A stretch of DNA of 64,000 nucleotides, taken from assembly GCA_029204225.1 (NCBI GenBank), contig CM055104.1:54354538-54418537 (forward strand). Direction: 5' to 3'. The notes under the pieces are model-generated. The model did not search any database. It had not been told where the DNA came from and saw only the letters and a list, made by a program, of their open reading frames with translations. Each line of letters begins with the position of its first letter. Position 1 is the stretch's first letter. Positions 1 to 11,575 of the stretch are shown piece after piece. This DNA comes from Diphasiastrum complanatum. Its lineage: Eukaryota > Streptophyta > Lycopodiopsida > Lycopodiales > Lycopodiaceae. The translations under genes and the position numbers were made by a program.

Positions 1-476
1 AAGATTTGTAAACTTTAAGAAGCACCTTTGGATCAACACCTTATTCGATTCATTGATGTTTTGGAGTCGAGTCAAGTGGAGGATCAAGCTCAAGACCCGA
101 GGACCCCAAGAAGAACCTTGAGTATCAAAATGGAGCCATTTAGGCTCAATCATATGGATCAAGCAAGGCAAATTGTCTTTGACAACACTATGTATGCATT
201 TAATAGTACAATTTATGTATCTTCAAGTGCACAAAATGCCTTGGAATCCATGGCTTGGCATGATGTATAGTTTTTGAAGTGTGCTACATGTATATAGACA
301 CATTTGTGGAAGATCTTGTAAGAGATCCTTTAAGACGTGGTGAAAGATCCTTCATGGACATCTCTATTGGAGTCTCAAAAGTTCCTTGTTTGTAGCTGGA
401 TTTTTAGACACTTCTAAAAGCATTCATTCATCTAGAAAGAGAGTTGTAAATAGATCAAGCTAAATTTGAGGAGGAG
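1..476 (+). mobile_element. 3' internal end of an LTR retroelement
   Basis: This stretch runs from the window edge to a purine-rich tract (GAGGAGGAG) directly before an LTR start at 477. It holds an open frame (28-270) with no recognisable domain. Similar Lys/Glu-rich, unrecognised coding sequence lies before another LTR at 11644-12900, so it is probably the region between pol and the 3' LTR. The rest of the element lies outside the window. It is a fossil fragment. Confidence 0.5.
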
Positions 477-1176
477 TGTGAAGAATTGCCAGAAATTGGC
501 AAATCTAGCTTGATCAAAAACCATGAAGAATAGTGTAAATTTTGTATATAATTGGGTTACACACATGTATGGCCAAAATGCCACGTGGAAACCCACTCCT
601 AATGTAGGTTAGGTCAAGTCAAGAGAGTTGATCATGTCTATTTTGTGGTCCTACATCTATATAGGACCTACATCTAAGTTTAAGGTGAAAATTTGACCAA
701 CTAGCTACCTACCAAGCATAACTCTAGGATCTAGGCTAGGGTTTCATTTTAGGGAAATAAGGGTGAGTTAACTTTCTTATTACATGCTGGAAATCCACCT
801 AACTTCAAGAAGGAAGTCGAATTTGCTATGTATTCCAAGCTCCCATAGTGAGAAGATAGAAAATTTTTGGAGCTCATTGGCAATCTCAAGCTAGTTCACT
901 ATGTACATTGAGTTTTTGTGATCCAAATGAAACCAGATCAAATTCTACTTGTTTCTCAGGTTGAAGGCCGTACTACGGCCTGTATTACACACATGTGGGC
1001 TCGGATTTCATTGTTTATCAATGTATTTGATTGTTAATGCTTGTTGTTTGTCAAATTGCCAATCTAGATCAACTTTTTTGTGTCTAGTTTTTTAATAGAT
1101 TGTTAAGAAAGCATCCAATCACTCTTGTGGATCTTTTGTAGATCAATTTATGGTCCTAAAGTACAGTACTTTCACA
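477..1176 (+). repeat. LTR of about 700 bp (family A, plus strand)
   Basis: The LTR starts TGTGAAGAATTGCC after a purine tract and ends near TACTTTCACA. A minus-strand relative lies at 5992-6658. Shared stretches include TATTACATGCTGGA, the block around CTAATCTAGATCAA, and the closing TTTATGGTCCT. No primer site follows this copy, which fits a 3' LTR. Bases 1177-1829 hold nothing I recognise. Confidence 0.65.
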
Positions 1177-1829
1177 TCCTTCACTCTCACTTCCGGACAT
1201 CTCCCCTTCCCCTTCCCTGCCGCTTCACCGGCTTCTTCACCCGACCCCTCTTCTACATAAGATGTCGAACTTCTCTACACATCACAACAAATAACAAAAG
1301 TCAATAATCAATAAGTAAAGTAAATGAAACTCATTAACAAGCAATAAAGATTAATAGAAATGATTATTAAATAATAAAAGCAAATGAGACGAATGTAACA
1401 GTAATTTACTATAGGATGAATGCCTTGTTGAACAAGATGGTCCATCGAGGCATTGTAGCCTTGTTGGTACCCAATCTTATATTCGGCATTCATGTATTTT
1501 CTCCCAAAATCTCTTTGCTATACAAACATGAATACAATCATTTAGATACAAAACATGATTAGTAATTAAAAACATTACTAAATAATTATAATAAAGTCAA
1601 ACTAAAAAAGCAAAACTTATAAATTGGGCTTGTAAATTGGATTTTCCACTCGAGCCAAGGTGAGATTGGCCCAAAAGATTGATTCTTGATTTCGTCGTCT
1701 CTTGTTGTTGTTTGAAGCGATTCGGATTCGGATGTTTGGACTTGTGTATTGCCTTTGCCCAGTCTTCCTTTGAAGCCCATCCCGGCCTTTTTTTTTTCAT
1801 TTTTTTACATATCTTCGTAAGGATTGACA

Positions 1830-2207
1830 CATTAGAGGAGTTCTAAATCCAAAAAAGACCCTTTGTAAAGATTCTTTTTATATTTTTTCTCAATTTTTTC
1901 TTACACATGGACCAATCAAAACACCCAAATTTGAAATCTACGTCACGTAACTTTTTGAGTCCACATTTGGATTCCACACTAAAAATGACATAACTTTTTA
2001 GTGGTAAGTCTAAATTTAGCGAAGTTTGGTGCATTGGAAAGCGCTTAACAAGGGCTTTCCAATGATATGTTATATGACATACTTTTGAGCTACGATTAAA
2101 AAGTTATGGCAAGTCAAAAGTATTAGTGCTATAATATTTTAATAATATAAACTACATCTTGCACGAATTCTTAAAGGGTCTTTTTGGAGCTCAAAACTCC
2201 TCTAATG
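1830..2207 (+). mobile_element. MITE-like element, copy 1
   Basis: The ends are inverted: CATTAGAGGAG at 1830 and its complement CTCCTCTAATG at 2197-2207. The inner arms, around AAAAAGACCCTTT, also mirror each other. The interior matches the element at 25873-26245 in inverted orientation, including TTGGAAAGCGC, the block around ATGACATA and CACTAAAAATG. There is no coding capacity. I could not identify a clear target-site duplication. Confidence 0.75.
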
Positions 2208-2330
2208 CTTATGACAAACATGCGTACACATATTCGTCAATGCCCACACCTCCCCACATCTATTTGATTGAGGAAACTCACGATTCAAAAGCGCAAGTAT
2301 CTTATTCTTGTCATCTTGGTTTTGTTGCTC

Positions 2331-2705
2331 CTAAGGAGTGAATAGGTTATGGCCAAAATATTTGAGAGCAAGGTCGTGCATCCTATTGATGATGACTTTG
2401 CCTTTGGTAATCTTGATGATGGAGCCATCATCTTCTAGATTATTAAACAAACTGGATGATTCCTCCGATGGGATATCCATCGAAGGATTACCTCTATTGG
2501 AATCGGGCTCCTCTTTGTAAAGACAAAGATGTTTCAATCTTTGTCTCTCATCAGGAGCTAGCGAACCATAAAAGTCCGCAATCCGATCGGAACCGGATCC
2601 TCCTCTTGCACTAGAAGAAGATCTTGGTCTTCTCCTAGAACCACTACCATTAGAAGACATTGGGTGTGTAAAGAGGGAGAAAAGAGAGAGATAAAAGCTT
2701 AACAA
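2331..2705 (-). CDS. Unrecognised Ser/Arg-rich ORF, possibly transposon-derived
   Basis: A 124-codon minus-strand frame. The N-terminal third is rich in Ser, Arg and Gly (GSGSRRRPRSSSSARGGSGS) and the middle is acidic (SEESSSLFNNLEDDGSI). I recognise no domain. MITE copy 1 lies just beyond its stop codon. Low-complexity composition and lack of conserved motifs mean it may be a remnant or a chance frame. Confidence 0.25.
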   Translation of the reverse strand: MLSFYLSLFSLFTHPMSSNGSGSRRRPRSSSSARGGSGSDRIADFYGSLAPDERQRLKHLCLYKEEPDSNRGNPSMDIPSEESSSLFNNLEDDGSIIKITKGKVIINRMHDLALKYFGHNLFTP

Positions 2706-2784
2706 ATGTAAAGAAAAAAAAAAGAGCTTGAGAAAAAGAGAAAGCTTGAGAAAGAGAGAGCTTAAGCAAAGTAAAATTTCAAAG

Positions 2785-2787
2785 AGT

Positions 2788-2869
<82 letters not shown>
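2785..2869. repeat. Compound (TG)n(AG)n microsatellite
   Basis: About 13 TG units (2787-2811) run straight into about 28 AG units. The same compound repeat, reverse-complemented, occurs at 48120-48231. Confidence 0.97.
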
Positions 2870-2873
<4 letters not shown>

Positions 2874-4050
2874 TTATAATCACTAACACAATGAAAGCAA
2901 TACACTAACACAATGCAAGCAATAACACTATGCAAAAAACTAGTGAAAAAGGCTTTAAAAAATGCCCTATTTAAAGGATTTTCTAGATTCAAGTTTGCGT
3001 GGCACTGCCACGACAATTTTTGCCACGCGTGGCAAAAAAAAAATTATTTTTTAATGTCGGCGTACTCTGATGGACTGGAAGGTTACAAAATGCAGATTTT
3101 TTTGTGCTCACGGCCTGCAAGGTGTCAAAATGTATTTGTGTGCAAAAAAGTATCATTACTTTAGTTATTAAAGAAAAGGGTGAGAATTCACTTACAAAAT
3201 ATAAAATTTAAATGTCTTGTCTCATTCTTACAAGGACAAGTGAAAGAGAGACAAGACATTTGATGTTTTTATTTTAGAAGACAATTTGTAAATTAATAAG
3301 CATTAAATTTAAGTATTTTACAAGATTATCTTAGAACTTATAAAAGAATAAAGAATAGTATGACATGTTTTAAGTTTTTTTAATCTTTTTGATGTTAGTG
3401 GCATGTAAGAAAATTGTCAGACCCGTGCACCCACCCGAGCCCACCCGAGCCCGCGCGCCCACCTAAGTCCGTGGCTTGAAGTAGTCACGACTACCTTTAA
3501 AAAAAATAGCATGACTTCAAAAACTTTCAAAAGCAAAAACTTCAAAAACTACAAAAACTTTCAAAATCTTCAAGCACCAACCTCTAATCATCAAAAGCAT
3601 CAAATGATCTTCAAGATCAAAGCTCCAAGCGGTACAACTAGTGAGGAAATTCTTCTAGAAAGTTAGAAACTACCAGATCTATGTTCTAAAAATAGTCCGA
3701 CAGACTTGCAACTCTTCCTGTAGCTAAAGAACTATTGCATGCCTGATCCATAACATTCCCAATTTGTTTTGAGGCACACACACAAATCCACAAGAAAGAG
3801 TTCTAGGACAGAGGTTCTGGTCCCAGAACGTCCCGATCCGGGACGGATTCTTCCCGGATTGCGTTTGCTGTGTAATAGATCCTAACACCATAGTAGGGCA
3901 AACACTAACTGATCCACCAAACCTTGCCTACTCCTTGATAAGGAGCAAGCCCCTCCTAGCCCAGTGTGAGGCCTAGTTGCATGCATACTGCCAAGTGTCA
4001 GCCATGTGGCACTGACGTGGCCGACTACACGTCAGGACCCAACGTAGGGA
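2870..4050. other. Non-coding stretch with a small hairpin; possible solo LTR
   Basis: There is no supportable gene. A perfect 14-bp inverted repeat (AAATGTCTTGTCTC, 3210-3223 and 3248-3261) encloses a 24-nt loop. A palindrome TTGCCACGCGTGGCAA lies near 3020-3035. From about 3417 (TGTCAGACCC) to 4050 the sequence is GC-richer and could be a solo LTR, but I found no second copy to confirm this. Confidence 0.4.
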
Positions 4051-5076
4051 CCTAGATCCCTAGTGAATGTGGAGACAAAGTCTATTAAATATAGAAAGTT
4101 GTAGATTTCCCACATGATATGTAAAAAATATTGCAATTGGCATGTGATATTATGCATAGTGCTCAGGACAAGGCTAAGCAATATGCCGATTTTCAGAGAT
4201 CTTCCAAAGATTTTTAAAGTTGATGATTGGGTATATCTTAGAAAATCCAAAAGATTCTAGGACTATGCGTACTGGAAAGCATTATAATTTGTCTACTAGA
4301 TATTGTAGATCACTTCACACTATTAAGAAAATTATTTCTTTAGCTTACGAATTTGATTTGAGGACAAGTCGACTGCTCATTCAGTGTTTCATGTAAGCTG
4401 ACATAAACTAAGTTTACATGAAGGTGATATAGTTGGATCTGATGAGGATCTTACCCATTTGGAAGATTTATCACTTAGTGTATCTTTGGAACTTGAAAGA
4501 GTACTCAAGATCATAGGCAAACTTGAATTGAAAAATCATTCTATCTCTGAGTGCTTGATTAGGTGGAAGGGTCGGATTGAGGATGATGATTCGTGGGAAA
4601 GAGTTAAAAGCATAAAGTAGATATGAGCCTAGTTTTCACTTTTGACGACAAATGTGGTTCAAGGGGGGAAGAATGTTATGTCCATGTACCAAAAACTCAT
4701 CAAGATGACACAAAATAAAATTGTTGTCTACAGGTGTGGGCAGTACAACTATTGACTCTCACCAAGTTTGAATCCCAAATATTCAACCTAAAACTTGATT
4801 TGAACTCACCCTCTCAAGACTAGCTTTTTAGCAATGATGGATAGTACTTTGATCAATGATTATTCTCTTGTACTTGGCTCTAATACCATGTTGAAAATAT
4901 ATTACAAAGGACCGTAAATGAGCCTACTTAAAGCTCCAAGAGTGATAGATTGATTGACACACCTATCCAATGCAAAAGTAGTCACCAAATCTTGATCTAG
5001 ATTAGCAAATTAGGATCTTACAACCAAGAGCAATAAAATAGAATGATCAAATATGAAAATATGAAGCCTCCGGTAG
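4051..5076 (+). repeat. Tandem duplication unit 1 (gypsy integrase end plus LTR remains)
   Basis: This unit is repeated at 5160-6178. It contains a broken Ty3/gypsy integrase C-terminus and chromodomain region (to about 4620), related to 39231-39713. A purine tract AAGGGGGGAAG and an LTR start TGTTATGTCC at 4674 follow. The unit then passes into the inner end of a minus-strand family A LTR, with a primer site (complement of TGGTATTAGAGCC) near 4890. It is a fossil with several breaks. Confidence 0.75.
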
Positions 5077-5159
5077 TTTCTAATTGAGTTTGCTTACAGT
5101 AGTAGAAAATATTTTCTACTACATGTTGTAGTTCGTTTATGCTTATGTATAATTTTCAA
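5077..5159 (+). mobile_element. Gypsy integrase remnant upstream of unit 2
   Basis: The words ATTGAGTTTGCTTA and GCTTATGTAT match the gypsy integrase sequence at 39119-39165. They precede the second duplication unit and have no counterpart before unit 1, so the first unit is truncated at its left edge. Confidence 0.55.
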
Positions 5160-6178
5160 CCTAGGTCTCTAGTGAATGTGGAGATGAAGTTTATTAAATC
5201 TAGAACGTTGTAGATTTCCCACATGATATGTAAGAATTGTTGCAATTGGCATGTGATATTATGCGTAGTGCTCAGGACAAAGCTAAGCACTATGTCGATT
5301 TTAAGAGATCTCCCAAAGACTTTTAAAGTTGATGATTGGATATATCTTAGAAAATCCAAAAGATTCTAGGACTGTGTACTGGAAAACATTATAATTTGTC
5401 TACTAGATATTGTAGATCACTTCAGACTATTAAGAAAATTATTTCTTTAGCTTACAAATTTGATTTGAGGACAAGTCAACTGCTCATTCAGTGTTTCATG
5501 TAAGCTGACATAAACTAAGTTTACATGAAGGTGATATAGTTGGATCTGATGAGGATCTTACCCATTTGGAAGATTTATCACTTAGTGTATCTTTGGAACT
5601 TGAAAGAGTACCCAAGATCATAGGTAAGCAATTGAAAAATCATTCTATCTCAGAGTGCTTGATTAGGTGGAAGGGTCGGATTGAGGATGATGATTTGTGG
5701 GAAAGAGTTGAAAGCATAAAGTAGATATGGGCCTAGTTTTCACTTTTGACGACAAACATAGTTCAAGGGGGGAAGAGTGTTATGTCCACGTACCAAAAAA
5801 CTCATCAAGATGACACAAAATAAAATTGTTGTCTACAGGTGTGGGCAGTACAGCTACCGACCCTCACTGAGTTTGAATCCCATCTTCAACCTAAAACTTG
5901 ATTTGAACTCACCCTCTTAAGACTAGCTTTCTAGCAACAATGGATAGTCCTTTGATCAATGATTATCCTCTTGTACTTGGCTCTAATACCATGCTGAAAA
6001 TATAGTACAAAGGACCATAAATGAGCCTACTTAAAGCTCCAAGAGTGATTGATTGATTGACACACCTATCCAATGCAAAACTAGTCACCAAATCTTGATC
6101 TAGATTAGCAAACTAGAATCTTACAACCAAGAGCAATCAAATAGAATGATCAAATATGAAAATCTGAAGCCTCCAGTA
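5160..6178 (+). repeat. Tandem duplication unit 2
   Basis: A close copy of 4051-5076: gypsy integrase end, purine tract, LTR start TGTTATGTCC at 5778, then the inner end of the minus-strand family A LTR. Unlike unit 1 it continues without a break into the full LTR up to 6658, so unit 2 keeps the original right-hand junction. It is a fossil with several breaks. Confidence 0.75.
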
Positions 6179-6658
6179 TGGCCTAGTATCATAGAATTGT
6201 AGTAATCAAGTTTTGAATGCAATACAAACACAAAAACACAAGACAAATAGAGAAGAAGCTCAAGATTGCCAATTTGCTCTAAAACACTCTAAGGAATTAC
6301 TATGAGAGATGGATTGTATATACAAAAAGGCCCTCCCCACCTCAATTTAAGTGAAAATCCAGCATGTAATATGGAAGATCATTGTCCACTTTTGCCCTAA
6401 TTTGTAATCTAACCTAATCCTAGAGTTTTGCCAAGTTGGTGGTTAGGTTGGTTATCCACCTCCATGATTCAAGGAATTTGGTCCTATAATCTAGGAATTA
6501 TGACCAAACAAACCTAACTAACCATATGAATGATATCTAACCTATCTAGGGTAGCCTACACACGTGGGAACATGGAATCACAAATGTGGGACCCACCTAT
6601 GTGCAATCTAGATGGTTTTGATCAAGCTAGTTTTGCCAAATTTTGGCAATTTCTCACA
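5992..6658 (-). repeat. LTR of about 667 bp (family A, minus strand) with primer site
   Basis: On the minus strand it starts TGTGAGAAATTGCC (6658) and ends TTTTCAGCA (5992). The initiator-Met-type primer site TGGTATTAGAGCC follows immediately (5979-5991). This makes it a 5' LTR of a minus-strand element whose interior is mostly gone. It overlaps the end of duplication unit 2. Confidence 0.7.
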
Positions 6659-6663
6659 CTCAA

Positions 6664-6755
6664 AAGGCAATGAGCATATGGTGTGCAAACTCTATAAAGC
6701 ATTGTATGGATTGAAAAAATCACCAAGATCATGGTTTCAGAGAATTAATTCTTTT
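6664..6755 (+). mobile_element. Short copia reverse-transcriptase fragment
   Basis: Plus-strand translation near 6670-6745 reads [18 protein letters not shown], the conserved Ty1/copia RT block. It abuts the family A LTR, which probably inserted into or next to it. It is a fossil fragment. Confidence 0.75.
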
Positions 6756-6799
6756 TAAAATTGTATGTATTTTGTATTTTGTCAATTTCATGTGTACTT

Positions 6800-7387
6800 C
6801 AATAAGATTTAATATTAATTTTGTTCGTATATTACAGATCAAATATCTTTATCACGATCAACCAATGAATATGTCATCTGCTGAAGAAATGTCTCGAAAC
6901 AGGTATTTATATTGTAGTATTTATGAAATAATATGTACTTATGATGTGGACATTAGCATTGTGTGTTGCATATGACATTTTTTTTTTGTGTTAATGCTCA
7001 AAGCACAACACCTCGACGAGATTTTAAAAAATTAAAAACGATGGAAGCTTATCAAAATAGCAAATCACGAAAAAGAGCGCAAATGATTGATCGAGTACTT
7101 AGTGGAGGATCATCGTCATCAAGTTTTGGCACTCGACCTCGACAAAGAACTACGATAATATATATTTGTAATTATTAAAAATTTGAGAACAGATTAATTG
7201 TCATGCAAATCATTTTTTGCATCAACAAGCTAACTAATCTTATGTTTGTTACATGAGGTTAGTATCAAAAAGAGTACGACAAATAGATATATTGTGAGTG
7301 TAAGCAATGCAAAGGATTTAAAATTTGACCAAGGCGAATTGTGGCACAACATTTCTGGAAGTTTCGAAAGCATGTGTATTTCTTAGT
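6800..7387 (+). pseudogene. Unrecognised spliced gene fragment (2-3 candidate exons)
   Basis: An open frame ends in ...AEEMSRN at an AG|GTATTT donor near 6902. A TTAATGCTCAAAG acceptor near 7009 continues it in phase with STTPRRDFKKLKTMEAYQNS and a basic tail. A third possible exon (7259-7384) begins VSIKKSTTNRYIV. The protein is basic and Ser-rich, and I recognise no family. Phase-compatible splice signals are the only reason to list it; a transposon origin is equally possible. Confidence 0.3.
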
Positions 7388-7676
7388 TAAGGAATAGACT
7401 CAGCTCATTAGTGATTGTATCCCAGAGAGCTCAAATGAATAACGAATCATAATGAATCCAATAATAACAACTGAATTGATATTCAGTAGGACTTTGGATA
7501 TCTAGATTTGATTCTAGATTTGTGATCTAAAGTTTTTTTTGTAGTTGAAGATGATTGTCATTTTTGGTATGCGTTCAGTCTTTAATTACCAGTGGTTTAT
7601 AGACCTTAAATCTTGCACTTCAGTTAAAGAATCTTGGTGAAAGTATTCCTAAATCCAGTATTTTCGTAAAGGAAAG

Positions 7677-7845
7677 ATTCTTGGAATGACTCTTACTTTT
7701 CTTGAGTTATGTGGAACATATACTCAAGTTATCCTATAAATGGTTAAATATGGTTTTGGATTCCAGAAAGTTATGATTGACGAATCATACGAATCTAAAT
7801 ATTTATGATTGATGGATCATGAATAGATACTTAATTGTTGTCAGA
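7677..7845. repeat. Dispersed repeat fragment, copy 1
   Basis: Nearly identical to 14034-14192 in the same orientation (shared words GGAATGACTCTTACTTTTC and GATTGACGAATCATACGAAT). It belongs to an unassigned, probably gypsy-related stretch (7500-8350) with no readable domain. Confidence 0.75.
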
Positions 7846-8349
7846 GGATTATAAGGAATTGTAATGATTCTTAAGTGTGATGATTAATTCTTGATCTATT
7901 ATTTGAGTAAGAATTCAAATCAGTGTTTTGAATCTCTCTACTCCTGTATTTTATTTGTTTATTTGAGAACCTATGGATCTAACAGATATTCTCACAAAAT
8001 AAGTATTTTTTTTGTGGAGAATTGAATTTAACTAGTGGATGTTATTCTACTATAGTTTATGGTCTGCAGATGCTTGAGTACAGTTATTCGTTTGATTGGA
8101 TCTCCAGTTATCTTAGGAGACAGACAAGTCTATTAAGATGAGTGAATGTTATTTTTCTTGCATTTGGTGCTAGAAACAGGAGCATTTAACTCAAAAGAGT
8201 ATCTGGGATACTCAGAGTTGAGTTTTAATCATTCTATATCTTAATGATTCTCCTAGAGATTCTAGTTAAATGAATTATCATATCTTGGAATTGGATTCTA
8301 AGGATATTTGTAGTTGAAAACTTATGAATTATCTGCCAGAGTTTTTGAT

Positions 8350-8698
8350 TTTAGATTGTAATTATGATTATTTTATTATTTATTTAACTTTGATCTCTTA
8401 AGTTAGATTATCTTACCCAATGTTTCATGTAAATGCTTTACGTGAAGGTGATGTTACTAACTTATGGTGAATATAACCCAGTTGGGAAATTTATTGCTTA
8501 GTGTACTTTTTCAAACCTGAGTTGTAATCCAGAATAGAGATTAACGATTTGAAATAGGTTTATCTCTGAGTACTTGTTTGATATGAAAGGCAGACTAAGG
8601 ATATTGATTTTCTCGATTAATATTGAAAGTTAAAGGAACTATAATTCTTTTCTGTTTAGAGAGTTTCTAAGGATAGAAACAATTTAAGGAGGGAAGAA
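8350..8698 (+). mobile_element. Decayed gypsy integrase/chromodomain remnant
   Basis: The sequence aligns by eye with 4360-4670 (TTTCATGTAA, GAAGGTGAT, a Leu-rich block, then a purine tract AAGGAGGGAAGAATG). It ends at an LTR start like those of the duplicated gypsy fragments. It is a fossil with many breaks. Confidence 0.6.
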
Positions 8699-9200
8699 TG
8701 TTATGTCCATGGCTAGTAAGTAAGATTCAGTATACTCCTAGTCTTGGATACACGGTACTCTAGTAAATCAAGCTGTTAGTTATGCCACATCATACTGGAT
8801 GTGACCCGAAAGTAACTAATATTCCTGTGAGGTCCAGAACACACTAAATGGAGTTTAGACAAGGTATGAGACAATGTATGCATGTGTAGAGTTATCAATA
8901 GCAATTCTATGAATAGTTGGTCCATGCATAGGACTCTATTCTAGGTGAATCTATGTATAGGGAACTTAGGGCTATGCATGACTATGTGCCCAGGTTGCTT
9001 TTGGCTCTATATATTGAGGCCAAACTCGCCCTACTCCTCATTGTAATCATGGATTCATTGCCAAGGTTTCACTCTACATTCATGCCTCTTGTTCCTTGGC
9101 ATGGGGGTGAAGCTTCTAGAGTTGATTGGTTGCTTCTAGTTGGTTGGGTGGTTGCTCCATAGTGTGTTATCTGGTAAGCAGGATCTTAGGGAGCTTCCCT
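8699..9200 (+). repeat. Gypsy 3' LTR remnant
   Basis: It starts TGTTATGTCCATGG after a purine tract. It carries a TATA-like CTATATAT near 9008, a Cys/Trp-poor spacer with no coding signal, and a CTGGTAAGCAGG segment (near 9170) resembling TTGGTAAGCGC in the LTR at 39790. The right edge is approximate. Confidence 0.5.
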
Positions 9201-9204
9201 TATA

Positions 9205-9730
9205 CAATCAATCAAACCCACCTTGGCTCAAGAAGCATGGGAAAATCTTCAAAAGATATATGAATCCAAGAATACTTCAAGGTTGATATCCTTGAAGAAT
9301 CAAATCCATCAATGTTTTCAAGCTAAAGGAGAGAGTAGACATTCATATGTCTACTCTAAAGGAGATAGTAGACATTCATATGTGTTGAGAGTTAAGGACT
9401 TAAACAAGGAGCTTGCTTACATAGGAAATTTTATTAATTACATGGTTTGAGTGTGTATTCTGCTAACCTAGTGTAAGGCTATGCAATTATGGGCAAGTTG
9501 CCCTCACTTGAAGATCTCCAAGGAGTCCTCATGGCCGAGGAGAGTAGGACAACACACATTGAGTCAAGGATGGAGATGCTCTCTCTCAATGTTGGAGATG
9601 ACAAGGCTCTTTTCATCAAGAGCAAAGGCAAAGGTGCTGCATTCAAGAGGAACCAAGTCAAAAGTGAAGATCAAGAAGGATCTTCAAGTTCATGCTCGTG
9701 CAAGCCAAGGAAGGATAAGTCCGTGCAAAA
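9205..9730 (+). mobile_element. Ty1/copia gag remnant
   Basis: The frame from 9223 reads AQEAWENLQKIYESKNTSRL, the typical copia gag (UBN2-type) motif. A second stretch (9489-9730) continues with gag-like MEMLSLNVGDDKALF and a Lys/Ser-rich end. A 30-bp word around AGTAGACATTCATATGT is tandemly doubled near 9335-9390. It is a fossil with a few breaks; pol is missing here. Confidence 0.7.
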
Positions 9731-10869
9731 AAAAAAAGCACAAAGCGGACGTCGGATTCCGATGGATAATACAGATGTCGGAATCCGACGTCCGTGACCG
9801 AATTCTCAAAGACATGTCATTCTTCTAGGGTTTTCTTACTTTTTATTTTTGCAGGAGATTGTTGGAGATCGGCTTTTGGCTCCATTTGTCTCATTCCAAG
9901 TATGATTCTTTTGTTTTGTTATGTGCAACTAAGATTTCTTTCTTTGTAACTTTTTCTTGTACACTATCTTCCTTATATTGTATATTTTGTGTAGTTAAAC
10001 ACAAATATGTGTCTTAGTGATCATGAGCGAATGAGAGAGGAAGAGAAGGATGTGTTTGAGAGACATGAGAGAGAGAGAGCAAGAAAATATAGATAGAAGA
10101 GTTTTATTTAATATTATGTTCTTTGTAAATTTTAGGGTTTAGATTTAATGTTATGTTCTTTGTGAAATAGTGTGAGACTGAGAGCTCTTGAGGTTTGAAT
10201 GAAAATCATATCCAGCTCCACCATCAAAGATGTAGAGCTACCACTTTTTCTCACTGATTGATCCAGTATGGCTATCTTGTTGCTACTCCTAATCGAGCCA
10301 TAAAGGGTAATCCATCATTGCCTGATACATGTAAAATGAGATATCAGCTAGAGAAAGCTAGTGAAGCGTGTTCGGTATGATGACATTTCTGTTGAAAATC
10401 AAAACTCAAAATGAACTTTGAAGAGTGCCATTGACTCACTATCTCCGTTGGAAGCTTGAGATATCTTGGCTATGGGGTGCTTAGTTATCTTTGCTCTGTG
10501 AGTTAGAACCCAATTTTTCTTGCAAGATATTTGGAGAGCTGGCCTACCATCGTTGCTAGATGAGTGAGCCATCTAACCATTCAATCACATTATAACCATT
10601 GAGGAATTGAACGTTGACTTCCAAAATACTGAAAGATTATTGCTGATTTCCAAAAAAGAGTTGAGAGATGTGATTATTAACATCACTATCTTGAATACAT
10701 CTGACCATCGTTGCTACTACTTTGCAAGCCTTCACTACGCCTATGAGTATTAGATATGAAGGAAAGCCATCACTAAGCTAGTTGTCAGATCAGAGACTCA
10801 ACTAACTGAGCCTTCATGACCATGAAAAGGGAGCTTGCAACTGTTGTCTAAAGCTGCTCTATCAACGAC

Positions 10870-11046
10870 CATTGAGAACTCACTGATTTATTGTCAGTGG
10901 GAGCCCTGATGGCTGTTCTAGTTGAGAGCAGTTCTGTCCTAGCAAAGGACAGAAGCAAAGTGACAAACTTAGTTGAATCAATTGAAGCATTCATGACTAG
11001 CACGTCTTCACTTTCCGGCTACATGCATATGCACTCAGAAATAGGT
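10870..11046 (+). pseudogene. Possible captured host exon inside the CACTA element
   Basis: An open frame reads SVGALMAVLVESSSVLAKDR followed by VTNLVESIEAFM, then ends at a plausible donor (AAATAG|GTATGG). Codon use looks protein-like, unlike the surrounding sequence. I do not recognise the parent gene. Upstream 10200-10870 may hold more decayed coding sequence. Confidence 0.3.
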
Positions 11047-11159
11047 ATGGCTTTATCTATTTCCAGTTTGTTTCATCTATGTCATTTTTTGTAATCATTT
11101 ATTCTTCATATGCAGTTCGAATTCCTGTCGATTGGAGTATGTTTGGTTTTTGCCATGGT

Positions 11160-11575
11160 TTTCTTTTTGCCACGTGGACGTCGATTTCGATGGCCCGCCA
11201 GCCACGGGGACGTCGGAATCGGATTTCGACATCCCGCCGGCCATGGGGACGTCGGAATCGGATTCCGGCGTCCACGTGGCAAGAAAAAAAAAAAGAGAAT
11301 TTTTTTCTTTGTTTTTTTTTTCAATTTTTTTTTCCACGTGGACGTCGGATTCCGACGTTTACGTGGCAGAAAAAAAAACAACTGCCACGTGGACGTCAGA
11401 ATCCGACGTCCACGTGGCCGGGCCGTCGGAATCCGACGTCCATGTGGCATGTTCTTAGGTTCGTTTTTACTGGCCGATTGTCGGTTTGGGCTTGGCATCG
11501 GATTCCGACGGATTTTAAGTGCGACGGATTCCGACGACCTTATAGCGACGCATTTTTCGACGCCCTCGTCGATTC
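11160..11575. repeat. Cluster of GC-rich palindromes (CACTA subterminal repeats)
   Basis: At least five near-palindromic units combine CCACGTGG, GACGTC and GTCGGATTCCGAC. The longest is a 35-bp near-perfect palindrome at about 11383-11417, and another lies at about 11333-11376. Units are separated by A/T runs. Open frames on both strands here are by-products of the palindromes. Confidence 0.85.

Noticed and set aside
4032-4250. Paired minus-strand ORFs here and at 5156-5359
   Set aside because: They are antisense to gypsy integrase remains and similar only because the unit is duplicated.
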